DNA of 64,000 nucleotides from Anseranas semipalmata (GCA_013399115.1 VXAA01005664.1:19230-83229), one strand, 5' to 3'. Counted from the first letter of the stretch, positions 12,013 through 26,300 are shown. Translations and numbers: made by a program. Notes: a model not told the origin generated them from the letters alone.

Positions 12013-15000
12013 CCTGTTTGCTGGCATGGACTCCACATGTGCTACAATGGAAGAAGTCACAGGAAGATGCAGCAGTAAGGAAAATACATCAGCATCCTGA
12101 CCATGTTGTGGGAAAACAGCCTTTATCAGCTCATGGCTTGCTACCAGGTCAGATAGCAGATATTCAGCAAGAGCTGTGTCCAGTCCCTGGAAGAAGGGAC
12201 TCAGGTTCCCCCACTTTTCCATCTGTAATTATACCACCTTTATTTGTGGTAAGTAGTAGGTGCTCACTGAAGTCCAGTCAGCCTTTGCTTGTCGCAGCTC
12301 AGATGAGAACCTATGCTGCTGACACCTCTTCTTTGGAGTTATCTTTCTGCTAACTTTTTGAAATGTTTGTTCGTTTGTTTGTTTGTTTGTTTTTGTACAA
12401 GGGAATCAGTGGTCTACAGCACCCATGAAAAGTGTCTTTCACACAAAATAAAAGCCTTTTCCTTCCCTTTTCATTCCCTCTGCCCTTCTTTCATCCTTCT
12501 GTCCAGTCCTGCTACCTCATCAAACTGGAATTTGTGCACAATTCTGTTGGCTGCCATTGAGTCTTTTGAGGGGTTCAATGCAAAACAACTTAAGGCAGAG
12601 AGAAATGAGGAAGAAACACAAAGACATCAGGATTTGCCTCCCCTAGAAAATCTGAAACCCCATCTTTTCCTTCCAAAATGCAATGATCTCCCTGCCTCCC
12701 TGCTGCAGAGCAGTGATCCTGACTTTCAACCACTCCCATGCAGGACTCAGATCAGAGAATCGCAATACTCATCTTGCAGGGCTGAGAAGTACTGAAGTGA
12801 AATAACAGCTTTGTACTGGCCTTCGAAGAGGAATACTTTCCCCTACAGAGGTGATAACAACACCATGACTGGTGTTAGAAATGATAGCATGGAGGCTTTT
12901 TTTGCTGTGTTTTTGTTTGACTTTCTCATGGGACAAAGAACACAAACTCATACAGGACTTCCAAAAAGGAGGATTACAAAGCACCAGTGAGCTGTGCAGC
13001 CACCTATCTTTTATATGTGTTATTATTAAATGTTTATTTACAGCTTTTTTTTTTTTTCCTGTCGTTTTGGACTCCCTCTTCCCTATCTAATTTATTATTA
13101 TTTCATTATATTGTTTGTTAAGCACTGACAGCCTTTGGTTTTTATTGCAGTTATGTATCTTTGCCTCTCCTGAGCACCTTAATTGCATTAGTTGCTTTGA
13201 ACAAATCTGTTCTTGGTGCATAGCAGAAAAGTGACATCTCTGGATATTTATAAAGTCTCTTTGTATAAATGATTTGGAAGCAGCACATGGCTTTAAAAAT
13301 TACATCTCAGACTTGCTTTTCAGGGCTGTATGTCAAATGTGGGTACACAGTTACTGCATATAAGAGAGAGCAAGATAAGAAAGTGAAAGAACCCCCTCAG
13401 TTTGCCGTTTAGTACAGCTTTTAGAGTTTTTTTTGAAGTGCTTACTATGCCAGGAACCATCTGAAATAGTCTCCCATCTCTCCCACCCCCTGTCCCACCT
13501 TCAGATTTTCTTCTGTGACGAATGAAGTAATTCATTATTTTTTGCCTGTCTCCCTCTTTCCAATTACCAGTACAGGGCCATGACAAGAGGGAAATTATTC
13601 CTGGTCAGCAACAGGATCTCCTTACTCTGATGAGCTAAGGTCAAAAGCAGTTTAGCTGAAGAAGGGATAGAATGTTGGAATTGTTAGAATTGCATTGTTA
13701 GAAAAAGCACATGGGCAGGGAGCTGGTTCAACATAATGTCAGTTAGGTTTTCTTTGCCAACTCTGCAAACTGTTTTGTCTTGTTTTGAAGAGCTATTTCA
13801 TTTTCTTCCCAAATGCAACAGCTTCAGAAACCCCTAAGCATCTTAAGAGGGTGCATACAATTAAAAGTTGACACTCCCAAGTGCCAGGAGAACTGTATCC
13901 TACTGGAAGGGCAACTAGAAGTCTTGTAGAGCGCCTCACAGTAGTCAAAACTACAATAATGTTCTAAGTATGTATTTTGGGCTCCGTAGAGAAGGCCAAA
14001 ATATTCAGCTCAAATATAAATGGGGACAGCCACTGCAACTCAGTGTGCTTGGGAGAAGAGACCAATCCCTACCTCACTATAGCCTCCTTTAAGGTAATGC
14101 TGCACCTATACCTTAATAAAATATTCTTACCGCTTGTATACAAGATTTATCATTTTTTTTAATTAAGAAATCATCAGCCAGTATTTGACAGGCCATTTTC
14201 AGCCTTGTTACAAATGTGTTCCTGATTAAATTTCAGGTATATTCAATATCCTGTAAATCACAGAAGAGTGTTTTCTCTTTTCTATTATTCTTTCCTAAAC
14301 ATGACAGATATGATGTCTGCCAATAGCATGTGCTTAGCATAGAGTACAATAATGTTAATGGGGAGTAAAAAACTATAAACCTGCATCCTCAGCGTGGAGC
14401 TGAATTTGGTAGCTTCCCCAGCTAGAGAACAGTTAGGAAAGTGTTGACTGGCACATCTTCCTACACAGAGAGAAAAAAGAGAGTTGGAAGTCTGCGGCCT
14501 TCTTTGGAAAGGGGTTTCATGGTTGGAGAGAAGGAGGAAGGAAATAAAGTAATGTGAATTGAAGCAGAGCAGAGGAACTCTATATTCTATGCTATCTAAT
14601 GGCACCAGTGTAGGATCAAAATATATTGAAAAGGTATGTGTATGTGTTTGTTAGAGAGACAAAGAGAGTATCTGGAGAAGGTAACAAGCCCTCAGAGCTA
14701 TGCATGTCAACAAAAGTGAAATGATAAATTCAGAAAGTGGAAAGGAAAATCAGGACCTGATGGCAGGGAAGATAAAACTCACTAATGGATCTCACAGGAA
14801 TTGCCTAACCCCTCTGCCAAATGGGGCTTAAAAGAAAAAAAGCCACAAGACTGCTTCCATCTATTTTAGAAGATGGTAGGTGTCTTCTCTCCAGTAAGCC
14901 TAGTGAACTTGGATAGTCTGAGATTTTTGCATATAATCTCTATGACCAGTTATATCTCACACACCATTTTTTGCGTTGGCATTTCCTCTTTATCCTTTCT

Positions 15001-18000
15001 TAATAAATCAAATTTCAGTTAGACTGGCTGGGCAACATGGGGTTAGTCTTAGGGAACAGGAGAAGACAGGTTGTTGGAAGATGCCCTGCACTCTGGTTAC
15101 CACTAGAAGGGCATTTGTTGCTGAGTCTTCTTCCATATTGTTAACTGGCTGATGATGCCCAGGTAGGTGCCTGAACACCAAAGAGAAGTACCAAGCAGAA
15201 GATTTGCAGGTGACAGTAGCTGTCATAAATATTTATTCTTCACACTGTATTTTCATCTATGCTAGGTCCTACAGCAATGTTTCAGGGGGTCTGAAGCCTA
15301 TCTGGTTCTCACTGCAGTAATTCTGCTGGTCTGGTCTGGATGACTCTGGATGACTGGTCTGAAGTACTAATAGTGCTACTTAACTGCACTCAGATGATGA
15401 TTCAATGTATTTACCACCTCCACTCTAACATTCTGAGCCTCTTTACAGAGCTTAGTAGGATTCCTAAATGGTGCATATTTTAAATAAGTGTGACCCACAC
15501 TGCTGGTGATGTTAGTTTTGCTGACACCCAACAGAAAGAAATGTACAAACTGGAAAACACAGAATTGATTTCACTTTTGTTCACAGCAGCACAACCTGAA
15601 ATTGCAGTGGATTGGAAACAAAAGGAAGTTCTGCGTCTAGAAGAAAGAGACTGAAAGGATGTTTGTGGAACCAGTGATAATGGAAAAGTTAAGTGATGCC
15701 AGAAGTCATTGCAAAGGAGGCTTCCACACAGTGTCCTCCTTCCTGCAACTTATTAATTCCCGATTCTCATATCCATTGCCCGATGCTCCCAGCTGCTCCA
15801 GCAATCTTTCACACTTCTGCAAATACTGGTTAACATAACATTTTCTTGCTCTGCTGCTTAAGGATGTATATCAAAAGGATGGCTTAATTTCCAAAAGGCT
15901 GTGATGTATAACATGGAAATAGTGCTGCTTGTAAACTTGCTACTAATACTTTGTCCAGAACATTTTGTTTGAACATGCTTTAAGCTGTCAACTGTTATTC
16001 CTGATTTGTGTGACAGTTATGTTTTTCCTTTGATCAAAATGAAAATAAAGAGAAAAGAAAAGCACAGGTGGGACAGATAAATCAATTCACATTTTTATTG
16101 GGACACATGATTCCAAAATACATGCTATTCCATACTGAACCAGAATTTTAAAACCCACTGCAAATAGGGTTAAATTGGTAGGGTTATATTTAATTATTTC
16201 CACTCTTTCTTCCCTTCCCTGTCTGACTCATTACCATCCTTTAATCTCTCCGGCAAGATAAAACTGAATAGCAGAGGTGGGTAAACATCTTAGTTTTCAA
16301 ATGACAAAACTGAACTATGTGCATGGAAGTCTAATCAACAGAGCTGAGCAGGAATTTTGTGATCTAACATTTTCTTATTAGAAAATGCAGATCTGAACAT
16401 AGTCCAATGGAGACAAAAGGAAAGACAGGGAAAAAAAAAAAAAGGCATTTCCATAAAGTAAAAAGTTTCTATCTAAAATTACTTGTACATTAGCATTCCA
16501 ATGTTTCATTTTGAAACAGGTCTTAATTTGCTTATTATTTTGGTTAAAAATTTAACTTGAGATAATGATCTAGTAGCTACACAGCATCGAACTATATTTT
16601 GAAAATTAATAGTAAGCTTGCTATATTCAAGTTTAAAAATATTAATTATCAAAAATGAAACTTCGTGATGCTATCAAGGAAAGCTTTGACAAAACAAACA
16701 AACAAACAAACTGAATTTGTTTTGTGTAGCCCTTTGAATGTTGTTTGTTTTCCTTAACTTCAAGCAAGCAACCAACCAACACAAAATCTTGTGAAATGTC
16801 TTGTGGTATGGACAATTTTATTCTTGCCCAGCATTTGTTATCAGTGAAACTTACCAAAAGAGCTTCTTGAAGGAAAATTAAGTCATTGCAATTACTGGTG
16901 GATTAGATAGGATTTACTTTTCCTTACTTGTACAAATACCATGTGATGTCAATGAAAACTTTCATTTTAAGGCTTCAAACTTTATTGCTTAAAATAATTT
17001 GAATTGTATGAATGAGGTTACTTCTTTTATTTTTTATTTCTACTAGAAAATTAACTGTCTATGGAAATTAGATAAAACTGCAGGCAGTAACTCCCGGCTA
17101 GCTATGATCAGAAATGTGAGCTCTTTGAGGAGGGGTAGTGGGTAACTTCTATCTCAGTATTTTGTCTTCCATTAGGTCTTGAAATTCTGGTATCATTTTT
17201 TGGGGGGTAATGTGCAGATTCCATAGCACAGAATGTACATTCTTGCTAACCTGTGAGCTGAGGACATCAGTTGCAACCACCAGCTGCTGCACTGTAGCTG
17301 GACAGGTTCCTACTCCCCCAGCTTCCTTAGTGTAGGGGGCCATTTTGAGACCATAAAGGATGATGCTATAAAAGAAGATGGGGAGGATGGAACTTCCAAT
17401 CTGAAGCTATCCTACGTCAGTATAAGAAGCCAGATCTTAACCGAGCCTGAGGTTGATTTATATTAATGTGATGTCAACCTGATATGCACCCTGGATCAGG
17501 GTATGCAAAGATGGTAGTAAATAGATACCAAATTGTAAACTCCAATCTGAAAAACTGTAATGGATAAAATAAATCATCACATTAGGGTCCCACACAAACT
17601 GCTCTGTTTTAAACCATGTTGATTGAATTGAATTAAACAGGGCTAAACTGTATTTTGAAAACAATTCATGCTTTCATACTTTCTGATTTTCCTCTTATAG
17701 GAAAAAGATATTGATCTATATTTTGAGAACATAGCATGGGCTTTGCTGAGCTAATTCTGTGCAGACCACACTGCTCATTTTGATGAACTGCTAATGGGAA
17801 TTCAGAGGCCTCAGTGCATTCTGTGTTGAATCTCCTTTCTGTTACTAGCACTTGGACAAGAGCTGAACTCTCTCAGCAGCAAGGGAGGCTTTGGTCTCAA
17901 GGAGATCTGCACAGATCAAATCTGTAATAGTAATATCTTTAAACTTAGAGTTCCAGAGAGAGATATAATTGCAATGACATTTGTGCTAGGCACAGAACTT

Positions 18001-18809
18001 AAATCATCCCTTTTCATTAATACATAGGGCCAGATTCTTTAGTGTTCTCTGCCTGCTTTGAGCTGTTCCTGTAAGGCAACAAGCCCTAAGCCAAAGCTGA
18101 CTGGCTGGTTAAACCAAATTTATAGTTGTATTTCACTGCCAGAAAGTCACAGTTAATCTGAACCATGATTTATGAATACCAAGAAAAAAGTGTCACAGCA
18201 TTATCAATATTTAACAATGATGGAATCATTAAGCTCTCGTAAGCATGTTCCTAAGGGACACAGGTTAAAATGAAGAGGTTCAGGACCAATGGCTACACCT
18301 CCATGGACTGTGGATCTTGTGTACATAAAATGTCTGACAAGGGTATAGTGCCCTGATATTCTGTGTTGTTTCACTACTTAATGGCTAAAGCCTGGAGATG
18401 GTGTGTAGTGGCAGAATATTTAGTTCATCCTCATCTTTGTGGTACATCCTAAGGAAAGCAGCTCTGAATTGTTGGGGGTATCCTGCGTGTTAAAACACTT
18501 CTAACCAAGATCCCAAAATAATAGCAGCTCCCAAAGATATTTTTCCTGGATGACTAACTGCATCTTTTCAAAAAATCAGCAGTCCTAGAGACTGTCTATA
18601 AGGCTGGGTTATATCTGTCAGCTGCCTTTTGCTCTGATATAGAATGCACTTATCTTGTCTTTCTATTTATTTGTTTCTTTCAAAAAGGATGTTGCCAGTG
18701 TTGCTTTAGATTCTATTTTAAACTGTAGATGAGGTCATGGTGTTAGGCCGTAATTCTTGGTATTGCTTTTTAGCCTAGCACTTATATCTCTCACAAGAGA
18801 CAAAAATGC
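12013..18809. other. Non-coding stretch with small simple repeats
   Basis: I see no gene. Minor features are a (TTTG)n run at 12365-12395, T13 at 13045-13057, A13 at 16431-16443, and a short tandem of 'ggatgact' and 'ggtctg' words near 15328-15362. Frames at 12313-12795 and 14285-14605 are open by chance and lack exon signals. Confidence 0.6.
12365..12395. repeat. (TTTG)n microsatellite
   Basis: About seven near-perfect TTTG units between 'aaatg' and 'tacaaggg'. Confidence 0.9.
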
Positions 18810-18858
18810 TGTTTTTGTTGTTGTTGTTGTTGTTGTTTTTTGTTGTTTGTTTGTTTGC
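18810..18858. repeat. (TTG)n / (TTTG)n microsatellite
   Basis: Seven or so TTG units change into T-rich and TTTG units. It is a simple repeat with a shift of motif along its length. Confidence 0.9.
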
Positions 18859-19991
18859 CTACTGTGGCATGCTTTGAATTCTGCAGGAAATCTGCAGAAT
18901 AAGAATACATTTGAGGGACAGGCACTTTAGGCAGCTAACTGAGCCAGACTCTGGTGTGCCTTGCATATCCTAGGGAATTCAAAAGGACTAGATGCAACTT
19001 TCTCCCCCTACCTCTGGAAAAGGGATTACACCATCCTGTGCTTTAGAACAACCCCAGTGAGCTTTGCTAGTTGAGCACAAATGGTAGAAGAGTTCAACAA
19101 GCTAAAAGTATCCATAATGCAACATGCGCTGCCTCCAGTACCTGGATTCAGAGATGGCAAAAGACGATGAAGGCTGATCTCTAGTGGGTGGCTCTTCCAT
19201 ACCTAAGGAATGTCTTGACCTTTAAGATCTGGAATGTTGTAGAATGCTCCAGAGATACCCTCACTGTTAGCTTCACCCACCAAATCTACAAGCACTGTAT
19301 GTGCTCCTGTGCTCCTTCTCAAGGTGCTCAGCTTTAAATGTACACTCTCCACCCCTTTGATTTCAAGGCAGCCTAAATGGCCAAGAGGCAATGGAGTCTT
19401 CTGCGCTGCAGAATACAAGAGCAAATCAATAAATGCATCCTGAGACAGATGTGCCTTCTCAGCATGTCACAAATAAATCCTCTGCTTAATTTGTAAGGTC
19501 TGTCTGTCTGTAAGTTGAGTTTTGAGATACACTCTCTGGTATTTGTATAATAGCTCAATTGCCTTCTTTACCTAATGCATTTCAGAGAAGAGATTTGCAT
19601 GTGCTTAAAAAACAGTAATACAGTTCTCTCCCTCTCAAATAAGCCATTAACACATGTGACCAATAGGGCCCTGGAGGATGGGGACAGGGACAATAGCATT
19701 TTAGTTGAAGCAAGCATCATAAAACACCCATACACACATGTCTATGTTGACAATGTCTACAGCAAGAATGACCTGGTGGATATTTTTTCTGCAGCGTTTC
19801 CTTCAGTCTATGCAGCTGATGATACAAGGCCTTGTTATGAACATGGCATGTAATGCTCTCATGGGTGTTGCTAATTTCTCTTTGCAAGGCAGGGCCAGCA
19901 GGCATCAGTAATTGTATCTTAGTGACAGAATGGGCTACCAGGAGATGAGGGCCAATTACCAAACCAAGTACAGCCATGCTTATTTTCGAAA

Positions 19992-20029
19992 AAGAGAGAG
20001 AGAGAGAGAGAGAGGAAAAAAAAAAAAAA
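19992..20029. repeat. (GA)n followed by an A run
   Basis: About eleven GA dinucleotides continue into 'gg' and a run of 13 or more A. It is a compound microsatellite. Confidence 0.9.
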
Positions 20030-20830
20030 GCACATATGAAGAAGGAAGAAGCAAGCTTTTTCAGATGAAATCTTGGATGTGTTTTGAATGTTGCTTTGCA
20101 GAAGTGAAAGCAATGTGATATGGCTTGTATTTGGAAAAGAAGTATTTAATGTATCATCTTATTTGATCATAGAACTACTTGAATGTTCTCGATCATGAGG
20201 AAGTATTTCAGTATGCAAATTTCCATTTTTTGCACCACTGATACTCCTTCAAAATACTTCTTTTCTCAAAGAGCCCACAGTTCTCAAAAGACTTCCTTGT
20301 CAGGACAATGATTCTGAGAGATCAGTGTGGAATGAGTGTTGAGGGACTCTGATAGATGAGCAGTACTGAATCTTAGTTATGAAAACATATGGATGTGAAA
20401 GAGGGTAAATATTATTTTGCCGGTGGCTGGAGAACATAAATGCAAAACAACTGTCCAGCTTGTCAGAATCATCACTTGCATCGCTGAGTGGGTATTCACT
20501 ATAAAATACTGTTGTGTTTAGTTTTCCTGATCTGTACAGGAAAGTTTCAGGAAATATTCCATTTTGAAGGAATACTGATGCTATTTACTGTTCTGTAGCC
20601 CACTACTCTACTAAGCACATCTAGCAGATCTTTTGGAGGGTCCTGGGCACATAGGAGGTGAAAGTGCAAATTGATGTACGGTGCTGTCTGTTAAATAAGT
20701 CTTAGAATTGACACAGTCACTCTATGGTGCCAGAAAATGCACTCAGACTTTCATGGGGATGTGGATGCAGATGTAACCCAGCTCACAAGAACACTTTCAA
20801 GAAGGACTGATGGCAAACGTTCTGGCAGAA

Positions 20831-20867
20831 TTTTTTTTCTTTTTTCTTTTTTCTTTTTTCTTTTTTA
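20831..20867. repeat. (CTTTTTT)n minisatellite
   Basis: Four CTTTTTT-type units in a row, entirely pyrimidine until 'aattt'. Confidence 0.85.
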
Positions 20868-23085
20868 ATTTGGAAAAGCTAACTGTTCATAAGATAAATG
20901 TTTCAGAAAGTGGGTTAATTCAGATGAGAGTTTATTTTTTAAACATGTGTGAAATGTTCCCCTGGCCCTTTCCTGAGTTAATATTTAAATTTTTCATTTG
21001 ATTTTTTTTCCTTTGCATTTAAGTTCCCTAATACAAAAGTTAGGATTAGAGTGCAATGGTTTAAATTTCACTGGTACTTTGCTTGCTGTGAAGGGAAAAT
21101 AATACCCTTTGTTTCGCCTGAAATTTTGAAGGTTAAGTCATTCAGGTTCAGTGTGGGCATGTTTTTAAAATCACAGCTTTTCCTAGGTTTGGTGCCAGTA
21201 GAATGCTTTGACTTGGAAAAAAATATTCAATGCACAAGATCCTTTCCCAGTGAAAAGAGTCCAACAGGGAACTAAATGTTCATGAGTATGCAGCCCCAGC
21301 ACTGATATCCTAATCTAAAATCTAGTATAAAAATCCTGTGTAGAGCCCGGGACTCCAAGCATCCCTCTTCATGGATATTACATGTAACCATTTCATTCAG
21401 GCAATGGTTTGCAGAGATATCTACTGATGTGTTTGGAAAAGCCATTGCAAAGGAGATGCAAGTTGATATGGCAATCTTAGCATTTTAAATTTTTGCCCAG
21501 GAATTGAAACACCATTTGTGGATGAGTGGGCGTCTCCCTTTACCTCTCTGGTAAAAATTTCCTTGAAAAGGAAGAGTGGCTCTAATGCAAGCTTTGGTTA
21601 TGCATTGTGGAATCCTCTGCAGACTTTGCCTTCTATTCCCAACCCTGCCAAAGATCAAACATAATGTATGGTCAGAAGAACTCTGCCTCCCGAAAAGCCT
21701 GCTGTTTCCTTTCTCTAACTTTCCTAGCCTCCATCCAGCTTTGCATTCTTCTGTATAGGATGCATAACCATAGGTTGTAATAACAAGTGTGCCATTATTC
21801 TGTGAATGCTTTTTGTTGGTAAACTACTGGTCATATAAAATGTATGAGAGAAATATGATAAATCACTGAGAGGGGACGATGCAACATTATCACTTTTCCT
21901 TAACTAGTAAAACCACATCTAGGAAAACAGAATCTTTTCTTTTGTGAGGATGGAAGAGATCACTTCAGAACAGTTAATCTCTTTGAAACAGTCATGGCAT
22001 GTCCATCACACTGAGCACCAGTCCTCAGGCTTTGGTTATTGAGATGGATTCCAAAAGAAGGTACATTTTGCCATGCAGCCATCATTAAGGAGTGGTGTTT
22101 AGAAGGACAGTGGCTCTCAAACAAGTGTTTCCATGGCTACTTGTGTAGCCAGGAGTAACGTACATGACCATACATAGATTAAAATAAAAACACAGTGCAG
22201 GGGTAAGAACAGAAATTTGTGTGGTGGCCTCATATACAGCTGTGGCCAGTCGTCTTGTTTCAGTACAGTTCTCAACTAGAGTGCAAAGGGCTTCAGGGTT
22301 CAGGTCCTCTTCTACTTAAGTATTGGTAGATGACCTTGTATAATGATGCTGAGACCTCTGTGTGATACCACAGAAGAAATTCATTAAATTCACCTGTTGA
22401 ACCCATCTGAAGAAGTCTTAAAGGTGGTGGGTAGAGAGCAGGGATCATCTTAGGACAAGAAGTCTCACTAGCAGCTTGCTATGCCTGCTGGTAACAAGCA
22501 CATTGTGGGTTTGCACAGCCTGCATGCTGCTTGGTCCCCTTGTTTGGAAGCTAAAGTTAGAGCTTGAAGGACAAGCAATGGCACTTCAGGTCTAACAGCA
22601 GCAACTTTTTTATCTTTGCAGGAAGAGCCCAGGGAGAGGTGAAGAGAGCAAGACAAATCTGACGAGCAGAGGAGCCATGAGAGCAGGCAAGGAGAAAGGG
22701 AGATAGCATGCAGACAGTTTGAGGAGGAGACAAGGTGCAGATAAGGAGCTGTATCTATCTAATAGATATTCTTCCCCTAATTCTAATGGAAATTATATCT
22801 CCCAGAACCTGTCAGTGGAAACCTAATCCACCTCCAAGGGATACGCAGCATTGCTCAAAGCAGAATCCAGATGACGACAAGGTCATTTTCATCTCATCAG
22901 CTATAAAGCACAGCCTGGGACCTTCCCCCGCCCCCATTTTCCTCACAAAAGCTGAGAAGGAGAGAACGAGTTGAATGACAGGTGACATTTGTAAATGCAC
23001 AGCAGAATTCAGGGACAGCTCTTCTTCTGCCAAGGAGAGCTTAACTTTGGTTTTCTGAAGAGTAACTACTCCATCTTTTTTTTTT

Positions 23086-23119
23086 GGAGGGTAGGGGTGG
23101 GGGGGGGGGTAGGGGGAGG
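23086..23119 (+). other. G-rich tract, strong G-quadruplex pattern
   Basis: After a T10 run, the + strand carries GGG, GGGG, a run of 11 G and GGGGG separated by one- or two-base linkers. This amply satisfies the four-run, short-loop G-quadruplex pattern. Long G runs like this are also prone to length error in assemblies, so the exact count is uncertain. No promoter or gene start is recognised nearby. Confidence 0.7.
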
Positions 23120-23223
23120 CTTCTACAGGTGACCAGTGAGTTGCAGTGAGCAAAAAGTTGCTGGAAATTTAAAAAAAGTGTAAAGAGCTGGCAGGTGAGT
23201 TGTTTTTACCCATCTTCCAGTAA

Positions 23224-23268
23224 CACTGCCAATGTAGGCAACACACTGTTGCCAATGTAGGCAACACT
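23224..23268. repeat. Two-copy tandem duplication with inverted repeat
   Basis: The word 'gccaatgtaggcaacac' occurs twice back to back (about 23228-23244 and 23251-23267). The second copy contains a 6-bp inverted repeat (GTTGCC ... GGCAAC, 23248-23265) with a 6-base loop. It lies just before the CR1 tail at 23287, so it may mark the insertion junction. Confidence 0.75.
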
Positions 23269-23286
23269 GCCAACACAGGGTATATT

Positions 23287-23383
23287 GCAACCTGGTCTCA
23301 ATTCAGCGTTAACCCTGCTTTGAGGCTGGAACAGATGACCTTCCGAAGTCCCTTCAAATTGAATAATATTATAAATCTCTGTG
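23287..23383 (+). mobile_element. CR1 LINE 3' tail, old copy
   Basis: The sequence follows the CR1 3' end in forward orientation: 'gcaacctggtct', then 'ccctgctttgaggctgga', 'acagatgacc', 'gaagtcccttcaaattgaa' and a decayed terminal repeat ending 'aaatctctgtgg'. Several substitutions relative to the family pattern indicate an old insertion. Only about 100 bp survive, which is typical of 5'-truncated CR1. There is no coding sequence. Confidence 0.75.
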
Positions 23384-26300
23384 GATACACGAGGTAGATA
23401 TATATAATGCACATATGTATACGGATATATCTGAAGTTCTTTGGCTATAAAGATAGATCCCAGAAATACAGGAACAAACAATTTCTCTATGCCCTAACTT
23501 TCTTTTCAGAGGTCATATCCTAAGGAACAGTGGTCACATTTCTAGGCATGACTGATCACCTCTCAGAATCAGGAAGAAATGCCTTCATTTATTTCATCAT
23601 TTTTTTATCAGATTACAAAGTTTACCAGGTTTGTTATAAGTTTATTTCTTCTAGTTTTCCTCCACAGAGCTATAGTCTTTACAACAAAGTGGACAGATGC
23701 TCAGCTGTGCTGTTAAAATGGATTCCTCTCCACTAAGGAAAGATTTACTTACCAAGGTAAGAATGTTTAAGCTTATGCTCAGGAGAAGCAGGTAGGCCCA
23801 CCTCCAGTCACATCCTGTGTGCAAATACAAGGACAATACCTTCTCAAGGTACTTGGGGCTGGTACTAGCTGTTGTGAAACATACCCCAGATTTCTAGCAT
23901 AACAACCTGCCAACTTTCTGGGAATTGGTTACAGCACATTCTAGAACTTGTTTCTCCCCCATGGTGTCACAGACAGTTATGATTTCAGACTGCTGTAAGT
24001 TTCACTTCTTTCCCTTTCTACTTGAGGGCCAAGACTCATCTTTATCTGCTGAGTGGTTCTTGACGCTTTTTGGAAGATTTCTGCAGCAGGATAAAAACTG
24101 TATCCCTGATGAAGACTAACATTTCCAAAGCAGGTTAAAGCATCCTAATCTTGAATAGCTGGGATGCCAGACAAAGGCTCTGCCATTGTCCTTTCTTTCC
24201 AGACCTGTATTTATGTTCAAATTGTTGCACTTGGCCTTTGCCTGGGCTATAATGTAGGTACACTTACATGCATCTTTGGATCTTGCTGATCCTGACCTTG
24301 CCTTAGTGACTTGACTTCCTGGTTTGGCATTGGACATGCCTTGTCACTGTGGCCTTTTCTGGTGATTGTTGATCTGGTGGCTGACCCTGGTTACCCTCAC
24401 CAGACTTGTTTCGCTTGCCTTGCTCAGGTAATGAAGGATGGTGATCTTGTCAGTGAGGCCACTGTCCCTCCTGCCATGCTCCCCCCACTCCTGGCTCCCC
24501 TTCTCTTCAAGAGCAGCCTGCTCCTGCTTGACACGGACTACACTGAAAGCATAGAGGTGAACTTATGCCAAAGACTCTCACAAACACTCAAAACTTGTGT
24601 GGCCAGAATGAAGCACATTTGGTCAACCATTTTTCAGTGAACAGCACATTGTACTGCAGCTCTGCAACCACATAATCCTGCGGCACCCAGTCAAGCACTC
24701 AGGACTATCAGAGACTACAGTCTCCCCTGGAAGTCTTTGAACTTCTTACTTTCCCATTGCATGCCTACAACCATATACTTGTCACATATGGCCATAAACC
24801 ATTCATGCATAACCTGTAATCAGCTGCTTCCCCTTATTAATGACCCCCAGGATCAAGCTCAGCTTCACATATCGAAGTACTAACCAGAGTGATGAGAGAG
24901 GATTTGGACTTGGCAACCTGGGTGTGGGGGAAAAGGATAGAATATTACCCATTTTATTTAGATTGTTAATAAGAAGTCACAGATCTGTAACCACAACATC
25001 AATGGAGACATCTGTCTGTTTTGTTCTAGGAATCTACTGAGAAAGAGTTCTTGCCAAAGTGGTGAGAAAACAGCTCAGTTCAGTGAGGTGAGAATGCTTT
25101 GTAGTTTTTGGAATTATCTTCTAAAATCCACCTTGGTAGGAGGATAAATAGGTCCTAACAGTCTGAGAAATCCCTACATAACCACAGGTGCCCCAGAGGA
25201 TGATCTCACCCCTCTAAATGCCACCCATGTTAAGATTGGATTGGGTTTGGTCTACATTTAAGTCAGAGGTACCCCAAGTGTGGCATTTGGGGTCAGTGGT
25301 GGGTTTCACCCGAGCATCACCATTCTAGGACCCTGTGACAGAGCAGTGTGCTAGGACTGAGTGAGGAGACCAAGGGTGTTCCTGAGGGCACCTGTGCCAC
25401 ATCTGTTCTCTTTGCTAAACAGCTGGAACGGCAGCTCCCAGGGAAACCTGTGGTTGTCAAGGGAAACACAGAAAGGAACTGAAGCAGTACTGAAAGGCTG
25501 GCAACAGTGGGTACCTGGCTTACCTCTGCCAAAGCCCTAACAGCTTATTGAGTAAGAGCAGAATAGGAAAAATGGAGACCAATCCTTTGCAACTTCATAA
25601 TCACAGAATACTCAGCTGGGTTTTTGCAGGGACTCTGAATCTCTCTGATAAGCATGCAGAAAGCTGATAGCCTGTGGTGCCTTATAATCTGTAGTATCCA
25701 GAGTGTAGTTCTCTCTAAAGAAGCATGTGTGAATCAAACTGACCTACTCGCTCAGAAGAGTGATTGCAGTAATTTATGCTTATGACTCTGTGTCAATGTT
25801 AAAAGATTGAAATTGAAAGTATCAGTACTTCTGTCTTTAACTATTCCTCTCCTTGGTGATTATTTTGATGCACATACAAACAGTTAGCATGGAGGTCAGG
25901 GGGATCATTACCATACCTCACTTTTCATAGAGCTTTTGCCCTGAATCAAAACTCAGGACATCCCCGTTCACACAATATTCTCCACAATAAATATCATTAT
26001 TGACCATAAACCAGAAATCCCCCCCTGCTCTCCCACAGTCATTGTCCAAAAAGTAATAATGAGAGATACAGTTATCACAGTGTTTTCCATGCTTCCTCCT
26101 GAGCTATCTTTCTCTGAGTCCTTTTCTAGGTCTGCCCTTCAGTGGGTCCCTGGAGAATTCACCCATCAAGCAGGCTAACTGGTGACCTTCAGGACTGGGT
26201 GCTCTCCTGGGATCCTTCCTCGGTATGCGCTGGCATGGCAGTCACATGAGGCTCATAACTGAGTCATGGGAGTCTGCTGCTTCTGGACTTTGGACAACTC

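Larger units (their letters stand above)
18859..23085. other. Non-coding stretch
   Basis: No gene recognised. It contains the (GA)n-A run at 19992-20029 and a CTTTTTT-type repeat at 20831-20867. An open frame at 19575-19853 (+) has protein-like composition but no supported gene structure; see the rejected list. Confidence 0.6.

Noticed and set aside
19575..19853. 92-codon + strand frame with protein-like composition after an acceptor-like 'tgcatttcag'
   Set aside because: It ends at a stop rather than a donor, with no polyadenylation signal or recognisable domain. The opposite strand is open as well.
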